64,000 nt of DNA from Bdellovibrio sp. SKB1291214 (GCF_002209355.2 NZ_CP106855.1:620001-684000); one strand, 5' to 3'; shown: positions 8,066-17,386, counted from the stretch's first letter. The notes: generated by a model from the letters alone, not told the origin. Numbers and translations: made by a program.

Positions 8066-8839
8066 GTTCATCGATTCTCTATGAATGTGATTTTTTAATT
8101 CCTGTACTTCGTCAACAGACACGCTGTAGGGTTTGCCGCAAACTTGGCAAGTCACGTGGACTTCTTCTTTTTTATTTATCATGTCTTGAAGCTCGTCCTC
8201 ACCCATTGCTTCTAAGGCGCGCATCACTCGTGCCTTTGTACATGGGCTTTCGTAGTTTGCGATGATTTTTTCAACCATGCTTTCTTCCACGCCTGGCATC
8301 ACTTCGATCAAAACACCACCTGCGGATTGTACTTTTCCGTTTTTATCTAGATAAACACCCAAAGAAACCAAAGAACGAATTTGATGAGATTGGTGCAAAT
8401 AGTGAGCGATATCATCACCGATCTCAGAACTCACCATTTCAACAGTTCCTTGAAACGGTTGCTTTTGGAAAGGTTGGTGGCGAGCCACCGTCAAAAGGCC
8501 GATTCCCAAAGCTTTTCTTAACGACAAACCGTCGTCATAATTTTCGGGCTGGTATTGAGGATTTGGTGTGTATCCACGAACGTGTCCTTCATAACTTGCC
8601 TCTGCATATATGCTGCTCAAGGGACCATTACCACGGAACAAAAGTCCCACTTGCTGACCATCCTTAAGATGTGAAGCCAACAAAAGTGCGCCGACCATAC
8701 CACGGCCCACGCCGACAGTTGCCAAAGGAAAAGTATTTTGCAGATCCTGCATGTGTTGAACAACTTCCGTCGCATTTACAGCTGCGATACGCACTGTCAG
8801 ATCTTTAGAGACAAAGCGGTGAACGCGTTCTTTACCCAT
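8063..8839 (-). CDS. hslO: Hsp33 redox-regulated chaperone with three zinc cysteines
   Basis: The product has 258 residues, close to the usual Hsp33 length. Hsp33 is a cytoplasmic holdase activated by oxidative unfolding, which releases a zinc bound by four cysteines in CxC and CxxC motifs. The CxxC is present (Cys231, Cys234, in TCQVCGKPY). Where the CxC should be, the sequence reads ESPCTKARV, so only Cys200 remains and the first cysteine is replaced by Ser198. The 31-residue distance from Cys200 to Cys231 matches that from Cys234 to Cys265 in E. coli. GGGAG sits seven bases before ATG 8839. Fold and family are clear; zinc binding and switching may differ. Confidence 0.9.
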   Translation of the reverse strand: MGKERVHRFVSKDLTVRIAAVNATEVVQHMQDLQNTFPLATVGVGRGMVGALLLASHLKDGQQVGLLFRGNGPLSSIYAEASYEGHVRGYTPNPQYQPENYDDGLSLRKALGIGLLTVARHQPFQKQPFQGTVEMVSSEIGDDIAHYLHQSHQIRSLVSLGVYLDKNGKVQSAGGVLIEVMPGVEESMVEKIIANYESPCTKARVMRALEAMGEDELQDMINKKEEVHVTCQVCGKPYSVSVDEVQELKNHIHRESMN

Positions 8840-8913
8840 GACAAACTCCCGAAATAGATAGAAAATAACAGCCGAAACTAGCAAAGCGCTTCTATAATTT
8901 CAAGGGTCGATTT

Positions 8914-9405
8914 ATGAAGATTTACATCTTTCGCCACGCCCAAAAAGCCATGGATTTCTCTGGAGACCCCGATCTAACAACGGAGGGGCACAACCAGGCC
9001 TCCACACTTCTGGATTTGGTTTTGAAAAAAGAAATGCCACAACCGACTCAGCTTTGGGTTTCGCCCCGCAAACGCACTCACAGCACGTTTCGTCCGTTGT
9101 CAGAGCAATTTAAACTGCCTTTGACTAATCAAGAGGACTTACTTGAGCAGCATGGCGACGAAACTTTGACGGTTTTTCGCCGTCGTATCTCGAAAATTCT
9201 AGAAAAAGCGTCTGATGCTAAGGACGACGTTGTTTTTATATGTTCGCACTACGACTGGGTCATTGAAGCGATGTCATTAATTCCAAGCCAAACTGATTTA
9301 ACGGATGACCGCTTTCAACATTGGACTCCATGCCAATGCGTGGGATTTGAAGTCATGAGCGACGGAATGTACAAGTTTATCGAGCTAAAAAGGATTTCCA
9401 CATGA
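8914..9405 (+). CDS. SixA-like histidine phosphatase
   Basis: The product has 163 residues of the histidine phosphatase superfamily. The RHA catalytic motif is at residues 7-9 (MKIYIFRHAQKA), and the second histidine lies in ICSHYDWVIEA. Size and motifs fit the short SixA-type branch, which removes phosphate from phosphohistidine proteins, but the substrate cannot be read from the sequence. Its end overlaps the next start by four bases (ATGA), so the two are co-translated. A TATAAT at 8893-8898 may be its -10 box. Confidence 0.82.
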   Translation: MKIYIFRHAQKAMDFSGDPDLTTEGHNQASTLLDLVLKKEMPQPTQLWVSPRKRTHSTFRPLSEQFKLPLTNQEDLLEQHGDETLTVFRRRISKILEKASDAKDDVVFICSHYDWVIEAMSLIPSQTDLTDDRFQHWTPCQCVGFEVMSDGMYKFIELKRIST

Positions 9406-9989
9406 TTCAAAATATCTGGGCCATCGGTCGAAACTATGTTGAACACGCCAAAGAATTGGGAAACGAAGTACCAACAGAGCCTTTGGTATTTTTGAAAGCG
9501 GGAAGTTGCGCCACACTCGCTGCTTCGGAAATTCATTTGCCGAAATGGGCAACGGATGTTCATCATGAAGTGGAAATCGCGTTGCAATTTGATGAAAACT
9601 TGCAAATCTCAGCGGCCTGCGTGGCCTTAGATCTGACCGAGCGCACCCTTCAGTCAAAATTGAAATCCAAGGGCCAACCTTGGACATTGGCAAAAAGTTT
9701 CACCGAAGCTTGCCCGATTTCTAAGTTCTTCCCCGTCAAAAACTTGGATGAGCTCCGCAACATCGACATCAAATTGATGGTCAACGGCGAACTTCGCCAA
9801 AATGGCAACACATCGCTGATGATTTTCTCGTATGAAGAGCAGTTGGACTATGTGCGTCAGCACTTCCCCGTCTCTCCGGGCGACCTTCTTTTGACGGGAA
9901 CTCCCGCGGGAGTCGGTCCGGTGAAACCTGGCGACGTTTTGGTCGCAGAAATTGTGGGTAAAATCACTCACAAATGGACTGTTAAATAG
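9402..9989 (+). CDS. Fumarylacetoacetate hydrolase family protein
   Basis: The product has 195 residues with the FAH-fold core: WAIGRNYVEHAKELG near the N-terminus, the metal-binding HHEVEIAL, the FTEACPISKF segment and the LLTGTPAGVGPVKPGDV turn. Members are acylpyruvases, oxaloacetate decarboxylases/tautomerases or hydratases needing a divalent metal. The short form fits the FAHD1-like acylpyruvase group best, but the exact reaction is uncertain. It is translationally coupled to the upstream phosphatase. Confidence 0.85.
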   Translation: MIQNIWAIGRNYVEHAKELGNEVPTEPLVFLKAGSCATLAASEIHLPKWATDVHHEVEIALQFDENLQISAACVALDLTERTLQSKLKSKGQPWTLAKSFTEACPISKFFPVKNLDELRNIDIKLMVNGELRQNGNTSLMIFSYEEQLDYVRQHFPVSPGDLLLTGTPAGVGPVKPGDVLVAEIVGKITHKWTVK

Positions 9990-10101
9990 AGCGCCGCCGC
10001 CCCTCAAATAGCTTGAAATTCTAAGCCCGCAGAGTAAATATTCCAGCACTCACGTAATGAAATGGTGCTGGCATATTTCGCTCGCACAAGAAGGCTTAGT
10101 T

Positions 10102-13053
10102 ATGAACGATATCCAATCAAAGATCGTCGCTCGCGGCGAAGAGATTATGAAACGTATGGAAAGCCAATCCAAGGCTTCCATCTTCTCCAAAGATTTCTGG
10201 TACGGCTCCATCATGGAATGGAGTATGAAAAATGAAAAATTCAAAACCAACATGTTCCGTTTCGTGGACGTGCTTCCTTCCATCAACTCTGGCGACGAAG
10301 TGGCTCGCCACTTAAAAGAATACTTTGCTGAAGACGGTGGAAAACTTCCTCCGGTCTTCAATGTGGGTTTGGGTCTTGGTTCTTTGGCTCCCGGCTTGAT
10401 GGCGGGCGCGATTAAAAAAAACGTCGTGGGTATGGCTCAAATGTTCATCACGGGGGAAAGCCCGGATGACGCTCTTCCGGTTTTGAAAAAAGCACGCAAA
10501 AACAAAATGACGTTCACAGTCGATATTTTGGGTGAAGCCATCCTGTCTGAAAAAGAAGCCCAGGAATATTCCAACAAGTGCATTGAGCTTATCGAATGGT
10601 TGGCTAAAGATGCAGAAAAATGGGATGAAGTACCTCAGATCGATCGCGATCACGAAGGCGCCATTCCAAAAGTAAACGTGTCTGTGAAAATGACGGCACT
10701 TTACTCACAAATCAAAGACTCTGCTTGGGATGAATCTAAAAAAATCCTTAAAGATCGCATGCGCCCTATCTTCCGCTTAGGTATGCAAAAAGGTGTATTC
10801 ATCAATTTGGACATGGAGCAGTACTCCGTTAAGCATCTGACATTGGAAGCCTATACAGAGCTTATCAATGAAGACGAATTCAAAAACTACAAGTTCTTCG
10901 GTATTGTGATCCAAGCGTACCTGCGCGATTCTTTCGAAGACGTGAAGATGCTAACGGACTTCGCCAAAAAACGTGGCACGCCATTCTGGGTACGTCTGGT
11001 TAAAGGCGCTTACTGGGATTACGAAACAATCGAAGCAGAACAACGTGGCTGGCCAGTTCCTGTTTACACGAACAAAGCTGAATCTGATGCGAACTACGAA
11101 GTGTGCGCAAAGTACTTCCTTGAAAACATCAAATACATCCGCCCTGCTTTTGCGTCTCACAACGTAAGAACCATCGCAGCATGTATGCTTTACGCCGAAC
11201 AACTGAATATTCCTAAAGACGCTTTGGAATTCCAAATGCTTTACGGAATGGCCGAGCCGATCAAAAAGACCATCGTTGAGATGGGCTACCGCATGCGTGA
11301 ATACGCTCCAGTCGGTGAATTGATCCCGGGTATGGCCTACCTTGTTCGCCGTTTGCTTGAGAACTCTTCGAATGAGTCATGGCTTCGCGGAAAATTCGCA
11401 GATAACAAAACCACAGCGGAACTTTTGAAAGATCCAGCATCTGGTTTGATTCCAACATCAGCGATCATTCCACAAAAGCCAGGTAAGTTCTATAACGAGC
11501 CACTTTTGGATTTCGCAGTGAAAGCAGACCGTGAAAAAATGGAAAAGGCGATCGCATCTTTGCGTGCGACTCTTCCTGTGAATGTTCCTGTGATGATCAA
11601 TAACAAAGAACAAACATCTGCTAAGATCTTTGAGCGCGTGAACCCATCTGAAAGTTCACAAGTTGTTGCTAAAGTTCACATGGCAACAATCGAACAAGCG
11701 GAACAAGCAATGCAAGCAGCACAAACCGCTTACAAAACTTGGAAAAACGTTCCAGCAGAGCAACGTGCTGCCTTGGTTGATAAACTTGCAGACCTTATGC
11801 AACGTGACCGCTTCCAATTGATCGCGACTCAAGTTCTTGAAGTTGGTAAACCATGGGCGGAAGCTGATGGCGACGTGGGTGAAGCAATCGACTTCTGTCG
11901 TTACTATGCTCGTGACATGCGCCATCTTCAAAAACCTCTTCGCGTGGGCGGATTGCCTGGCGAGCTTTCTCACTACATCTACAAATCTCGTGGTGTGACG
12001 GCGGTTATCGCTCCTTGGAACTTCCCACTAGCGATCCTAGCCGGCATGGTGACAGCAGCAGCTGTTACCGGAAATACAGTCGTGATGAAGCCTGCAGAGC
12101 AATCTTCATTGGTTTCTTGGGGCTTGATGAAAATGATCCAAGAGGCTGGCTTCCCAACTGGCGTTGTGAACTTCTTGCCAGGTCTAGGTGAAGAAGTTGG
12201 CGAATACATCGTGAATCATAAATTCACGACAACAATCGCTTTTACAGGTTCAAAAGCTGTGGGTCTTCACATCTTAAACAGAGCTTCTATGGTTCAACCA
12301 GGGCAACAGCACGTTAAGAGATGCATTATCGAGATGGGTGGTAAAAACGCCGTGATCATCGATAACGATGCGGACCTTGATGAAGCGGTTGATGGCGTTC
12401 TATACTCTGCCTTCGGTTTCTCTGGTCAAAAATGTTCAGCGGCAAGCCGCGTGATTGTTCTTGATGAAGTTTATGATCGTTTCACGGACCGTCTGGTTGA
12501 AGCTGCGAAATCTATCGAAGTGAAATCAGCGGAAAATCCAAAAGCTTACATGGGCCCTGTTGTGGACCAAGAAGCCTATCAGCGCATTATGAACACGATT
12601 GCTGAAACTGAAAAAACCAATAAGTTGTTGTTCAAAGGAACAGCGCCTGCCAATGGTTTCTATGTTCCTCCGACAATCTTCGGTGATGTCCCAGGTGATG
12701 CAAAAATTGCCCAGCAAGAGGTTTTCGGACCCGTGGTCGCAGTGATTCGCGCCAAAGACCTGGATCAAGCGATCGAAATCGCAAACAGCACAGAGTACGC
12801 TTTGACGGGTGGCATGTTCTCAAGATCCCCTGCCAACATCGCTCGCGTCAAAGAAGAATTCGAAGTGGGTAACCTGTACATCAATCGCGGTATCACAGGC
12901 GCCATGGTGGACCGTCACCCATTCGGTGGTTTCAAAATGTCAGGTATCGGCTCCAAAACAGGTGGCCCAGACTATATCAAACAATACATGGAACCAGCCG
13001 CAGTCACCGAAAACACCCTTCGCCGTGGCTTCGCTCCCGCTGAAGGCGAATAG
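10102..13053 (+). CDS. putA: Bifunctional proline dehydrogenase / pyrroline-5-carboxylate dehydrogenase
   Basis: The product has 983 residues and oxidises proline to glutamate in two steps. The first 450 or so residues are the FAD-dependent proline dehydrogenase barrel, with the FWVRLVKGAYWDYE strand typical of the family. From about residue 480 onward is an aldehyde dehydrogenase: VIAPWNFPLAI, FTGSKAVG, the glutamate in CIIEMGGKNAV, and the catalytic cysteine in GFSGQKCSAASR. There is no N-terminal ribbon-helix-helix domain, so it should not repress its own gene as E. coli PutA does. ATG 10102 follows AAGAAGG. Proline from digested protein is a plausible carbon source for a predator. Confidence 0.93.
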   Translation: MNDIQSKIVARGEEIMKRMESQSKASIFSKDFWYGSIMEWSMKNEKFKTNMFRFVDVLPSINSGDEVARHLKEYFAEDGGKLPPVFNVGLGLGSLAPGLMAGAIKKNVVGMAQMFITGESPDDALPVLKKARKNKMTFTVDILGEAILSEKEAQEYSNKCIELIEWLAKDAEKWDEVPQIDRDHEGAIPKVNVSVKMTALYSQIKDSAWDESKKILKDRMRPIFRLGMQKGVFINLDMEQYSVKHLTLEAYTELINEDEFKNYKFFGIVIQAYLRDSFEDVKMLTDFAKKRGTPFWVRLVKGAYWDYETIEAEQRGWPVPVYTNKAESDANYEVCAKYFLENIKYIRPAFASHNVRTIAACMLYAEQLNIPKDALEFQMLYGMAEPIKKTIVEMGYRMREYAPVGELIPGMAYLVRRLLENSSNESWLRGKFADNKTTAELLKDPASGLIPTSAIIPQKPGKFYNEPLLDFAVKADREKMEKAIASLRATLPVNVPVMINNKEQTSAKIFERVNPSESSQVVAKVHMATIEQAEQAMQAAQTAYKTWKNVPAEQRAALVDKLADLMQRDRFQLIATQVLEVGKPWAEADGDVGEAIDFCRYYARDMRHLQKPLRVGGLPGELSHYIYKSRGVTAVIAPWNFPLAILAGMVTAAAVTGNTVVMKPAEQSSLVSWGLMKMIQEAGFPTGVVNFLPGLGEEVGEYIVNHKFTTTIAFTGSKAVGLHILNRASMVQPGQQHVKRCIIEMGGKNAVIIDNDADLDEAVDGVLYSAFGFSGQKCSAASRVIVLDEVYDRFTDRLVEAAKSIEVKSAENPKAYMGPVVDQEAYQRIMNTIAETEKTNKLLFKGTAPANGFYVPPTIFGDVPGDAKIAQQEVFGPVVAVIRAKDLDQAIEIANSTEYALTGGMFSRSPANIARVKEEFEVGNLYINRGITGAMVDRHPFGGFKMSGIGSKTGGPDYIKQYMEPAAVTENTLRRGFAPAEGE

Positions 13054-13118
13054 GTAACAGTTCCCTTTTTTCGACCCGCGCGGCGTTCCTTAAGGTTTGC
13101 GCCGCAGGTAAAACAATT

Positions 13119-13147
13119 AAAAAGCCGATCTTCGAGATCGGCTTTTT
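13119..13147. terminator. Bidirectional terminator between putA and the FKBP gene
   Basis: AAAGCCGATC and GATCGGCTTT pair around a short TTCGA loop, with A- and T-runs on both sides. It serves the convergent putA and FKBP-type genes. Confidence 0.88.
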
Positions 13148-13151
13148 TATT

Positions 13152-13623
13152 TCAGTGAAGCAATTGGGTTGAAACAACGTTTGCGGATTCACCAATCTCT
13201 GCAGGAGTCGCATCCCTCACCTCGAGCGCTTCGATTTCAAATACCAAATCCTGTCCGGCCAGAGGATGATTTCCATCCAAACTGACCATCCCGTCATGAT
13301 ATGCCAAAACCTTATAGACACGGATCGTTCCGCTTTTCCCGACAATGGACACGGTTTGTCCCAATCGCAAGTTCTTGCCTAACTTTAGCTTGGGATAAAG
13401 GATCACCTTTTTGGGATCATAGAATCCGTAAGCTTCAGCAGCGGTGACGACGATGGTTCGTTTTTCACCGCGCTTTACATCTTGAAGACCTTTCGAAAGA
13501 CCCCACAAGCATAGCGTCTGTATTTGCCGCTGAAGTTAAAACTTCACGATTAAACGTAGAGCTGATCAACTGACCCGTCTTGTTTTTTAAAAGACAGTTA
13601 AAAGAAATAACCTGTGCACTCAT
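13152..13623 (-). pseudogene. FKBP-type peptidyl-prolyl isomerase (SlyD-like), frameshifted
   Basis: The long open frame (13152-13508) begins inside the domain: GLSKGLQDVKRGEKRTIVV, then AAEAYG and an insert-in-flap region. The missing start is upstream in another frame: ATG 13623 after AGGGGGG gives MSAQVISFNCLLKNKTGQ up to TDAMLVG. The two frames join exactly if one base is dropped from the run of four C (13501-13504 plus strand, GGGG in the gene), giving LVG-LSKGLQD. The repaired protein would have about 156 residues, normal for a SlyD-like isomerase. This is a one-base insertion or a sequencing error in a homopolymer. Confidence 0.75.
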
Positions 13624-13646
13624 CGAATCACCCCCCTCGAAAAAGA

Positions 13647-13673
13647 AAAAACCGACCTTAAAGGGTCGGTTTT
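13647..13673 (-). terminator. Terminator of the RRM protein gene
   Basis: Read on the minus strand, ACCGACC and GGTCGGT pair with T-rich sequence on the downstream side. It lies 26 bases after the RRM gene stop. Confidence 0.85.
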
Positions 13674-13698
13674 AAAATCAAATCAAATTTGAGCTGTC

Positions 13699-14001
13699 TT
13701 AATAAGAACGACGGTTGTTATAACCGCCACGAGACCCACCACCAGAGCGTGGTTCTTGCGGTTTCGCTTCATTCACAGTCACAGCGCGACCGTCAAGTTG
13801 TGCACCGTTGAAGCGTTTGATGGCCTCAGCAGCTTCCTCAGCAGTCGACATTTCGACAAAGGCGAAACCTTTGCTGCGACCCGTTTCCCGATCCATGATT
13901 ACTTTTGCGGACTCAACATCTCCACATTCAGCGAAAGCATCAGCCAAAGACTGATCAGTTGCAGAATAAGGCAGATTACCGACGTATAGTTTTTTACTCA
14001 T
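13699..14001 (-). CDS. RRM-domain RNA-binding protein
   Basis: The product has 100 residues. It is a single RNA recognition motif: RNP2 is KLYVGNLPYS (about residues 4-13) and RNP1 is RSKGFAFVEM (about 43-52). A short Arg/Gly tail with SGGGSRGGYNNRR follows, as in cyanobacterial and other bacterial glycine-rich RNA-binding proteins. It probably binds single-stranded RNA and may help in cold or stress adaptation. A perfect AGGAGGT lies before the ATG. It is monocistronic with a long upstream region that could be a structured leader. Confidence 0.93.
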   Translation of the reverse strand: MSKKLYVGNLPYSATDQSLADAFAECGDVESAKVIMDRETGRSKGFAFVEMSTAEEAAEAIKRFNGAQLDGRAVTVNEAKPQEPRSGGGSRGGYNNRRSY

Positions 14002-14324
14002 TTATTACCTCCTAAAGGCACGAGCACTATTTAGAGGAATGAACAGAATTGAACATGGACTCGAAATTAGCAGTAACTAAGGGAACCCTACCACGCATAA
14101 GACCTATCACCTAATTTTAATATTCCCCAAATCGACGGTGCCAATTCTGACTGAGATCGTTGGAGGCAGCTTTGAAAATGCCCGGGAGCCCGCTGGCAAA
14201 ATAAAACTAACTTTTACATATTTGTAAAATTAACTTTATCTTATTAGTAACAATTGTCCTATCCCCAAAACTGCCTCTTGGGTAAAAACCTTGCTGAACA
14301 ACGGTACTTAATCCAGGAGCAACT
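14002..14324. other. Divergent intergenic region, RRM gene to secreted-protein operon
   Basis: It is 323 bases long and contains no gene. It must hold the promoter and leader of the RRM gene (minus) and the promoter of the gene at 14325 (plus). The one clear element is the palindromic operator at 14212-14229. The sequence CCCGGGAGCCCGCTGG near 14181 is GC-rich but forms no stable terminator. Confidence 0.55.
14212..14229. promoter_or_regulatory. Operator candidate TTTTAC-N6-GTAAAA
   Basis: The inverted repeat TTTTAC-ATATTT-GTAAAA lies about 95 bases upstream of the start of the secreted-protein/metalloprotease operon. The same core and spacing (TTTAC-N6-GTAAA) recurs at 17328-17343 and 17387-17402, on either side of the TIGR02147 regulator promoter. 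Confidence 0.6.
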
Positions 14325-14753
14325 ATGAAATCTTTGGTTTTTTTATTGATGATAATCTCAATACCATTGGTGTCCCACGCACAGGCCATTCAAACAGCGG
14401 ATATCAAATTTATGCATGTCGATGAAGACGGAGCTCGAGCGATGACCTCTGGTCATCTTGCAAAAATTCTCTATTCAGAACTCAAAGCTGAACCCCAAAC
14501 AATCACAGACGATGGCGTGGAGAAATTGATGAAAAACGGCAAGAGCTATTACTGTATAAAAAATCCGCAATCCATCACTTCTGAAACAATCTGCAATCTG
14601 TTCTTCCGCAGAATCACATCGCTTCCTGCAGAAAGCTTTGTGCTCACAGTTCGCTTCGATGTCGATTACGGAGTTTTGAAAGGTTACGCCCTCGATCCCA
14701 ATATCAATCAGATGCTCCTTTGGAATCTCACCTCCGGAAGCATCGTTCTTTAA
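14325..14753 (+). CDS. Small secreted protein, first gene of the metalloprotease operon
   Basis: The product has 142 residues. Residues 1-20 are a signal peptide ending SHAQA. The mature part contains two cysteines (YYCIKNPQ and SETICNLFF), which could form a disulphide. No known motif is visible. A perfect AGGAG precedes the ATG. It sits 28 bases upstream of the metalloprotease gene and is very likely co-transcribed with it, so it might be an inhibitor, partner or co-secreted factor (inference). Confidence 0.75.
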   Translation: MKSLVFLLMIISIPLVSHAQAIQTADIKFMHVDEDGARAMTSGHLAKILYSELKAEPQTITDDGVEKLMKNGKSYYCIKNPQSITSETICNLFFRRITSLPAESFVLTVRFDVDYGVLKGYALDPNINQMLLWNLTSGSIVL

Positions 14754-14781
14754 AAAAACAATATAACAAGAAGGAAAATCC

Positions 14782-16473
14782 ATGAAATACCTTTTAGTAT
14801 TCTTTGTGACACTGACCCTATTCTCATATGCGAAAGCCGCCGAATGGACATATCGTTTAAAAGTAATCGATGAAACTCAATATAATTCTTTGTTAGGAAA
14901 AAAGCTGACAGAAAAAGATCTGGAATCCGTGACCACCGTTCGTGAGATCAAAGTTCAAGGGCCAGATACTTTACCATCACCCGCTTTACAAAACGACACA
15001 TTCGTCGTCTGCCAAGTAGCTTGCCCTGGTGAAAAAAATGCGATGGCAACGGCAAAGCCCACAAAGCAAAGTGGCGGTGTTGTAGAATTCTTTTACCCCG
15101 TTGAATCTGCACAGTTTCGTCAGGTGAATCTATTCTATCATTTGAATTACGCCTGGAATAAATTTGCAGAACTTGGCTATAAACCAGCATTCCAAAAACA
15201 AATCAAAATCCGCTCGGACCGTAAGATCACTCAGCTTTTGGAAAAAGGCGATATGAGCAACAACGCGTTCTTCGATGACACTGACAATTCCCTTAATTTC
15301 GTGCCAAGCAAAACAGTGCTTATCCTCATGGGACTTTTGGGTAAGAAGAACTTTATCGACACGGCCTATGACCCCATCGTTATGGCTCACGAGTTAGGTC
15401 ATTTAGTGATCCATGACAGCATCGGTCGCGTTCCAACATCTGATTTTGGCGGCATTCACGAGGGACTTGCTGATTTCTTTGCCCTCAATTTTTATCGCAC
15501 GACAAACCAAGGTATTATCTTTGGAGCAGGCACGCCAATTCGTTCAGCTACGGGTAAGGAGCAATACAAAATCGGCATGGAAGTCCATGATCGAGGCTTG
15601 GTGTTGGTTCAAAGCCTCTTTGAAATGGAATCCGTGTTAGCAAAATCAGCCAGCATTCAAGAAATCACGAAAAGCACTTTCGATTCTTTGGAATGCTTAA
15701 AGCAGGAATATCACCGCGTACTTCCAGCAATGGTAGCTTGTTTCTTAGATCAACCAGTTGCTCGCAATCAGCAAGACACCCTAGTTCGTTATGCAGAGAA
15801 TCACCAAATCCCAGTGAAATCATACATGGATGCGACTCGCCAACTTCCTTCGAACTTAAAGCTGACAAGCTATATCATCACTTTGGATTCATTGGACGGA
15901 GCAGATGCTTACTATGCTAAAATTGAAGCAGGTCGTGCACATGGAAACTTAGGCCTCTTCCGCGTGCAAACTAAATCCACCAAATCAGCCGAATACTCGC
16001 ACCCCACTTTCGTTCTTGCGAATCTAACTACTGGTCAAGTGTTCTCAAGCTGGGATGCTCAAGGTCATCGTATCACTTACAGTAATAGCGCCGCATACAA
16101 AGGCATCGCTGAAAACAGTAAAACTATCGAAGATCGCATTGAACTTGAAAAAGGAGATTCGACAGGTGCTCTTGGCCAATCTGATGAAAAAGCAAGAGCT
16201 GTCCAATATAAAGTTGGCGATACTTCCATCGCGGCCAAGCAACTAAAAATGGGCAAAATGAGCATATTCACTATGAACATGTTCCTAAAAGCAATTGGTA
16301 TGAACATGAAATTCCATGCGTACGAAGAAGTGAAAGCAGATAATCCAACATTGGATATTCTAAAAACTTTCCCAACACTGTATTCAAATATTGATATCGA
16401 ACTAAAACTTGGAAAAGACTCTCTTCGCGCGCCAGTAAAACATCAAGTTCTTGAAGCCGGAAAAATTCAATAA
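14782..16473 (+). CDS. Secreted gluzincin-type zinc metalloprotease
   Basis: The product has 563 residues. A signal peptide (about 1-19) ends AKA. The zinc site is VMAHELGHLVIHD, with His203 and His207 as ligands and Glu204 as the base. The third ligand is probably Glu227 in GGIHEGLADFFA, 20 residues downstream, followed by Asp231. That is the HExxH...ExxxD layout of thermolysin-type peptidases. The surrounding sequence does not look like a classical M4 enzyme, and there is a large C-terminal region (about 330-563) of unknown fold. It would be exported. The regulator gene ends four bases downstream on the other strand. Confidence 0.78.
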   Translation: MKYLLVFFVTLTLFSYAKAAEWTYRLKVIDETQYNSLLGKKLTEKDLESVTTVREIKVQGPDTLPSPALQNDTFVVCQVACPGEKNAMATAKPTKQSGGVVEFFYPVESAQFRQVNLFYHLNYAWNKFAELGYKPAFQKQIKIRSDRKITQLLEKGDMSNNAFFDDTDNSLNFVPSKTVLILMGLLGKKNFIDTAYDPIVMAHELGHLVIHDSIGRVPTSDFGGIHEGLADFFALNFYRTTNQGIIFGAGTPIRSATGKEQYKIGMEVHDRGLVLVQSLFEMESVLAKSASIQEITKSTFDSLECLKQEYHRVLPAMVACFLDQPVARNQQDTLVRYAENHQIPVKSYMDATRQLPSNLKLTSYIITLDSLDGADAYYAKIEAGRAHGNLGLFRVQTKSTKSAEYSHPTFVLANLTTGQVFSSWDAQGHRITYSNSAAYKGIAENSKTIEDRIELEKGDSTGALGQSDEKARAVQYKVGDTSIAAKQLKMGKMSIFTMNMFLKAIGMNMKFHAYEEVKADNPTLDILKTFPTLYSNIDIELKLGKDSLRAPVKHQVLEAGKIQ

Positions 16474-16476
16474 CCC

Positions 16477-17295
16477 CTAGATCATATCAAAGAGATCCAT
16501 GCACAAGACGTGGGTCTCTTCCCCATCGCTATTTCCCACGATTTTTGAAGCCTGTTCAATAGCCTGTAAAAATATCTCTCGAATTTTCTTATAGTCCTCT
16601 TTAGTACAACTGAAAGGCACCGTAAAACAGATTTCATGGTCGGCAATGACTTCTAAGCGAGTCAGATTACGAGTCCGCCAATTAGTATGATGACGAGTTG
16701 CCCATTGCGACTTTGCATCGACATGGGTTTTCGCATGACCCATTTTTACTCGACCTTTTTCTTCGACCAAAAGACCTTTCTCAAGCATGAAATCAACCAT
16801 CTCCGTCAATCGCTGACGAGTCAGTCCCAACATCTGGGCCATTTCATTCAGATCCGGAACTTTGTCTAACGATGCAAGCATACGGATCGCGCTGTATTTC
16901 CAACTGGAATAAAAAACAGACTGTTCATAACTCGTAAGCTTTTTGCTAACAGAACCGATGCGTTTACGGACTTCACTGAATGAAGCTTTCTGTTCTTCGA
17001 TTTGATGTCTTAATTTTTTGCGCAAGCTTTCATTACCTGCGCGGCTTAAAGAAACCATATTCAGAAAAAGATCGCTCTCTGCTTCGCTCATACTGTCGTA
17101 ATCGCAAAATAAAGACGCCTGTTCCAGGGTCAAATCACGATGACCGTTAAGAATCTGACTGAATAAAGTCGTATGAATCCCCAACGAGTTAGAAATTTTG
17201 CTGGCCTGTCCGCGCCCCCCGTTTGGTTGATATTGTACGAAAGCCTTTAAGTAATCGCGGTAGTCATTAAATTGCCAAATTTGCAGCTTGTTCAT
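16477..17295 (-). CDS. TIGR02147/DUF4423 family transcriptional regulator
   Basis: The product has 272 residues. The N-terminus has the family opening IWQFNDYRDYLKAFV, then a helix-turn-helix-like segment (SKISNSLGIHTTLFSQILNG) and LTLEQASLF. The middle is helical. A second winged-helix-like part (LNEMAQMLGLTRQRLTEMV) leads to a C-terminal regulatory domain. The family is common in Bdellovibrio and Fibrobacter, and its ligands are largely unknown. It is divergent from the secreted-protein pair at 17481 and convergent with the metalloprotease. The palindrome at 17327-17344 is about 30 bases before its start, fitting autoregulation. Confidence 0.85.
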   Translation of the reverse strand: MNKLQIWQFNDYRDYLKAFVQYQPNGGRGQASKISNSLGIHTTLFSQILNGHRDLTLEQASLFCDYDSMSEAESDLFLNMVSLSRAGNESLRKKLRHQIEEQKASFSEVRKRIGSVSKKLTSYEQSVFYSSWKYSAIRMLASLDKVPDLNEMAQMLGLTRQRLTEMVDFMLEKGLLVEEKGRVKMGHAKTHVDAKSQWATRHHTNWRTRNLTRLEVIADHEICFTVPFSCTKEDYKKIREIFLQAIEQASKIVGNSDGEETHVLCMDLFDMI

Positions 17296-17326
17296 CGTAA
17301 AACCTCACCAAATAAAGGTTTCACGA

Positions 17327-17344
17327 ATTTACATTTTGGTAAAT
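17327..17344. promoter_or_regulatory. Operator candidate ATTTAC-N6-GTAAAT before the regulator gene
   Basis: The perfect inverted repeat ATTTAC-ATTTTG-GTAAAT lies just upstream of the TIGR02147 gene, between it and the divergent secreted-protein operon. It shares core and spacing with the sites at 14212 and 17387. Its centre is 59 bases from that of the next site, not far from a whole number of helical turns. Confidence 0.65.
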
Positions 17345-17386
17345 ATCTAATTAATATATCCGTAAAGCACCGTCCCAACTGTACTC

